Source of the DNA: Buchnera aphidicola (Pemphigus populi)
Lineage (GTDB): Bacteria; Pseudomonadota; Gammaproteobacteria; Enterobacterales; Enterobacteriaceae
Direction: 5' to 3'
Assembly (NCBI RefSeq): GCF_964058935.1
Contig: NZ_OZ060372.1
Span: 546,922-610,921 of the forward strand
DNA length: 64,000 bases
Part shown: positions 62,001 through 64,000 of the stretch, one piece after another
How the letters are laid out: each line of letters starts with the position of its first letter
Numbering within the stretch: the first letter of the stretch is position 1
Program-made: the position numbers and the translations under genes
The notes under the pieces: generated by a model
The model's database searches: none
Told to the model about the DNA's origin: nothing
Seen by the model: the letters and a program-made list of their open reading frames with translations, nothing else

Positions 62001-62318
62001 ATGCCAAAAATTACATTTTTACCACATAAACTCTTGTTACCTAAAGGTGGTGTTTTTTATGGAAATAAAGGAGAAAGTATTTTAGATATAGCTTTACGTA
62101 ATAATATTAAAATTAATCATGTATGTGAAAGATCTTGTGTATGTACAACATGTCACTGCATTGTAAGAAAAGGATTTTTATCTTTATCTTTTTGTGAAGA
62201 GAAGGAAGAAGATATTTTAGATAAAGCATGGGGATTGGAGTTAGAAAGCAGATTAAGTTGTCAAGCAAAATTAGGAGATGAAGATATAGAAGTGGAAATT
62301 CCATATAGTAATATGTAA
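62001..62318 (+). CDS. fdx: [2Fe-2S] ferredoxin, isc type
   Basis: Adrenodoxin-like electron carrier for Fe-S assembly. 105 residues (E. coli 111). Ligands C42, C48, C51 in [12 protein letters not shown] and C87 in [15 protein letters not shown] and the C-terminal EVEIP are conserved; the last six or so residues are missing. AAGG lies about 8 bp before ATG. It is convergent with der; iscX, which follows in E. coli, is absent. Fpr (36.3 kb) could reduce it; that pairing is inference. Confidence 0.96.
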   Translation: MPKITFLPHKLLLPKGGVFYGNKGESILDIALRNNIKINHVCERSCVCTTCHCIVRKGFLSLSFCEEKEEDILDKAWGLELESRLSCQAKLGDEDIEVEIPYSNM

Positions 62319-62348
62319 ATATTTATAAAATCTTGACACGATTTATTG

Positions 62349-62388
62349 AACAATGTTTAAGTTATTTTAAAATAATTTAAACATTGTT
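62349..62388. terminator. Bidirectional terminator between fdx and der
   Basis: AACAATGTTTAA pairs with TTAAACATTGTT, and the interior TTATTTTAAAATAA is itself a palindrome, giving one long hairpin 30 bp past fdx and 11 bp past der. Symmetric and between convergent genes. Confidence 0.6.
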
Positions 62389-62399
62389 TAGCGTAGTTA

Positions 62400-63767
62400 T
62401 TAACTATTATAAGGATTAATATTGTCTTTAAAGTATAGATTTATTGATGATCCTGTTATTTTTAACATATTTTGAAAATAGTTTTTTAGGTACTTTTTAT
62501 AAGATTGATTTAAATATTTCGTTTTTTTTCCGTGGATGATAATTTTTGGTGGATTGTATCCTCCAGGATGGGCATATCTTAATTTTATTCTACTACCTTG
62601 AATGATTGGTGGTTCTTGTTTTTTAATTGCCATTTGCATAATTTTTGTTAATTGAGATGTGGTAAAAATGTCTGTGGTTGATTTGTATGTTGTATATATA
62701 GATTGTAAAAGTTTATTAAGTCCTGTTTTATGTATTGCAGAAATATAATGAATATTAGCGAATTTTAAAAATCTTAATTTATAGTTAATATTGTTTTTTA
62801 TTTCTTTTTTTATTTTTTTTTTCAGTAAATCACATTTATTAAAAACTATAATAATAGCTCTTCCTATTTTAAGTACAGAATTACATAAAGATAAATCTTG
62901 ATCTGAAATGTTTTCTGTAGCATCTATAATAACAAGAATGATATGTGCGTGTTTGATATTTTTAAAAGTATCATTTTTTGTAATTATATTGATATTATCA
63001 TTTTTTTTATTTTTTTTATTTATGCCAGCTGTATCAATAAAAACAAAATTTTTTCTTGCATTTTTAATGGATACCCAAATAGCGTCTCGAGTAGTACCTG
63101 GTTTTTTATATGTAATTAGCCTATCTTCTTTTAAAAATGTATTAATTAGTGTAGATTTACCTACATTCGGTTTTCCTAAAACAGCTATTTTTATAGGATT
63201 TAACTGGTAATCGGTATTATTTTTTTCTTTATATATTGATATTTTTGATTTTTTTGTATTATATAAAATATATTTATTTGCTATAGGAATAATATATTTA
63301 TTTAATAAAGAATCAATACCGATATTATGCATTGCCGAAACAGGAATTATTTCCTTAAATCCTAAAGAATAAAATTCAGCAGAAGCTAAGTTAGCATTTG
63401 TTTTTTCTGTTTTATTAACAATAATTATTGTTTTTTTTTGATACAAACGTATTTTATTTGCTATTTCTTTATCTTCTGACATTAACCCATCTTTATTGTC
63501 CACAATAAATAGAATTAAATTTGCTTCTTTTATGGCAGTCATCGTTTGTTTTAATATATCTATTTCTATATTTTTTGGATTTGTGATAATTCCAGCTGTA
63601 TCAATCAATGATAATATTTCTTTTTTTGTAAAAATTTCTCCATATTTTCTATCTCTAGTTAATCCAGGAACGGAATCTATTAGAGCATTATTAGTTTTTG
63701 TTAATTTGTTAAATAAAGTAGATTTTCCTACATTAAGACGTCCAATTATGGTGATAGTGAATTGCAT
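62400..63767 (-). CDS. der: Ribosome-assembly GTPase Der, shortened tail
   Basis: Double GTPase (EngA) for 50S assembly. From ATG 63767 it has 455 residues (E. coli 490). G domain 1: GRLNVGKST (usual Pro is Leu), PGLTRDRKYG, DTAGI, NKTE. G domain 2: GKPNVGKST, PGTTRDAIW, DTAGINKK, NKCD. Then the KH-like domain with YAHPGGYNPP. The acidic linker between the G domains is short, and the basic C-terminal tail ends at NPY, about 25 residues early. GGAGAG 8 bp before ATG 63767 rejects the longer open frame back to 63872. Confidence 0.96.
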   Translation of the reverse strand: MQFTITIIGRLNVGKSTLFNKLTKTNNALIDSVPGLTRDRKYGEIFTKKEILSLIDTAGIITNPKNIEIDILKQTMTAIKEANLILFIVDNKDGLMSEDKEIANKIRLYQKKTIIIVNKTEKTNANLASAEFYSLGFKEIIPVSAMHNIGIDSLLNKYIIPIANKYILYNTKKSKISIYKEKNNTDYQLNPIKIAVLGKPNVGKSTLINTFLKEDRLITYKKPGTTRDAIWVSIKNARKNFVFIDTAGINKKNKKNDNINIITKNDTFKNIKHAHIILVIIDATENISDQDLSLCNSVLKIGRAIIIVFNKCDLLKKKIKKEIKNNINYKLRFLKFANIHYISAIHKTGLNKLLQSIYTTYKSTTDIFTTSQLTKIMQMAIKKQEPPIIQGSRIKLRYAHPGGYNPPKIIIHGKKTKYLNQSYKKYLKNYFQNMLKITGSSINLYFKDNINPYNS

Positions 63768-64000
63768 TATCAATGCTCTCCAATATATTAAAATATAAAA
63801 AATAAATGTTTTGGTGTTCTCATATTCATTGAAAATATTCATAAGTACAAGTTTTAATTTTTCATTTTTCATTTTTAGATATAAATTATATTTTTGATGT
63901 TTTTAATTCTTTAATTAATCGATTATTTTTTATTTTTTGATAAATTTTATTTTTATTGACTTAATATTAAATATTATTAAATTATAAGTTCGATATTTTT

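Noticed and set aside
63768-63872. N-terminal extension of Der
   Set aside because: No family match, and the ribosome site GGAGAG lies directly before ATG 63767.

Overview
The window is a slice of a reduced, strongly A+T-rich gammaproteobacterial endosymbiont chromosome. The proteins are close full-length relatives of E. coli proteins, gene order follows E. coli in short blocks, there are no mobile elements or phage genes, gene spacers are long and nearly pure A/T, and only house-keeping, translation, repair, Fe-S and amino-acid genes remain. The combination (deoB-deoD, hslVU-fpr, ynfM-dapF-cyaY-hemCD, rho-trxA, rep-ilvC-ilvD, iscS-iscU-hscB-fdx-der) fits Buchnera aphidicola of aphids. leuABCD sits on the chromosome between trxA and rep rather than on a plasmid, which points to a lineage such as those of gall-forming (eriosomatine) aphids; that lineage call is inference from memory.

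Layout: 1-7.9 kb holds aroK (cut by the window edge), tRNA-Ser, prfC-deoB-deoD, ansA, nfuA and bioH. 8.1-11.4 kb holds ssb and dnaB separated by 1.35 kb without genes. 11.8-18.7 kb keeps the E. coli gshB-yqgF-hemW-trmB-mutY-yggX order plus sbcB; yqgF (ruvX) carries a frameshift in an A9T8 tract. 19-24.3 kb has tRNA-Asn, tRNA-Ile2, pyrE, dut, cysQ, the rpsF-rpsR-rplI ribosomal cluster without priB, and purA. 24.4-29.8 kb is mutL-miaA-hflK-hflC without hfq and hflX. 30-37 kb has pgi, orn, tRNA-Gly, rpmE, hslVU and fpr. 37.3-38.5 kb is one orphan gene that I cannot assign, followed by rsmJ, the exporter ynfM, dapF, cyaY and hemCD. 45.2-58.8 kb is one long minus-strand block: ilvD-ilvC-rep-leuA-leuBCD-trxA-rho-tRNA-Arg-His-Pro. 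The end has tRNA-Trp, iscS-iscU-hscB-fdx and convergent der.

Functions: ilvC/ilvD and leuABCD supply branched-chain steps that matter to the host; dapF supplies the lysine/peptidoglycan precursor meso-diaminopimelate. The Fe-S module is thinned: iscR, iscA and hscA are absent from the isc cluster while IscU keeps its LPPVK chaperone motif and HscB keeps HPD; nfuA, cyaY and fdx remain. Repair is represented by mutL, mutY, sbcB, rep and ssb.

Most interesting points: the orphan gene at 37324-38538; cyaY that seems to start at an AUU codon; the ruvX frameshift at a poly-A/poly-T tract; thioredoxin with a CNPC instead of CGPC active site; chromosomal leu genes with leuA split from leuBCD by 491 bp; an isc cluster without hscA; and a 22-bp perfect inverted repeat after fpr. 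No new multi-gene system, CRISPR array or defence island is visible. All calls come from reading the sequence by eye and from remembered family sequences; no search was run.
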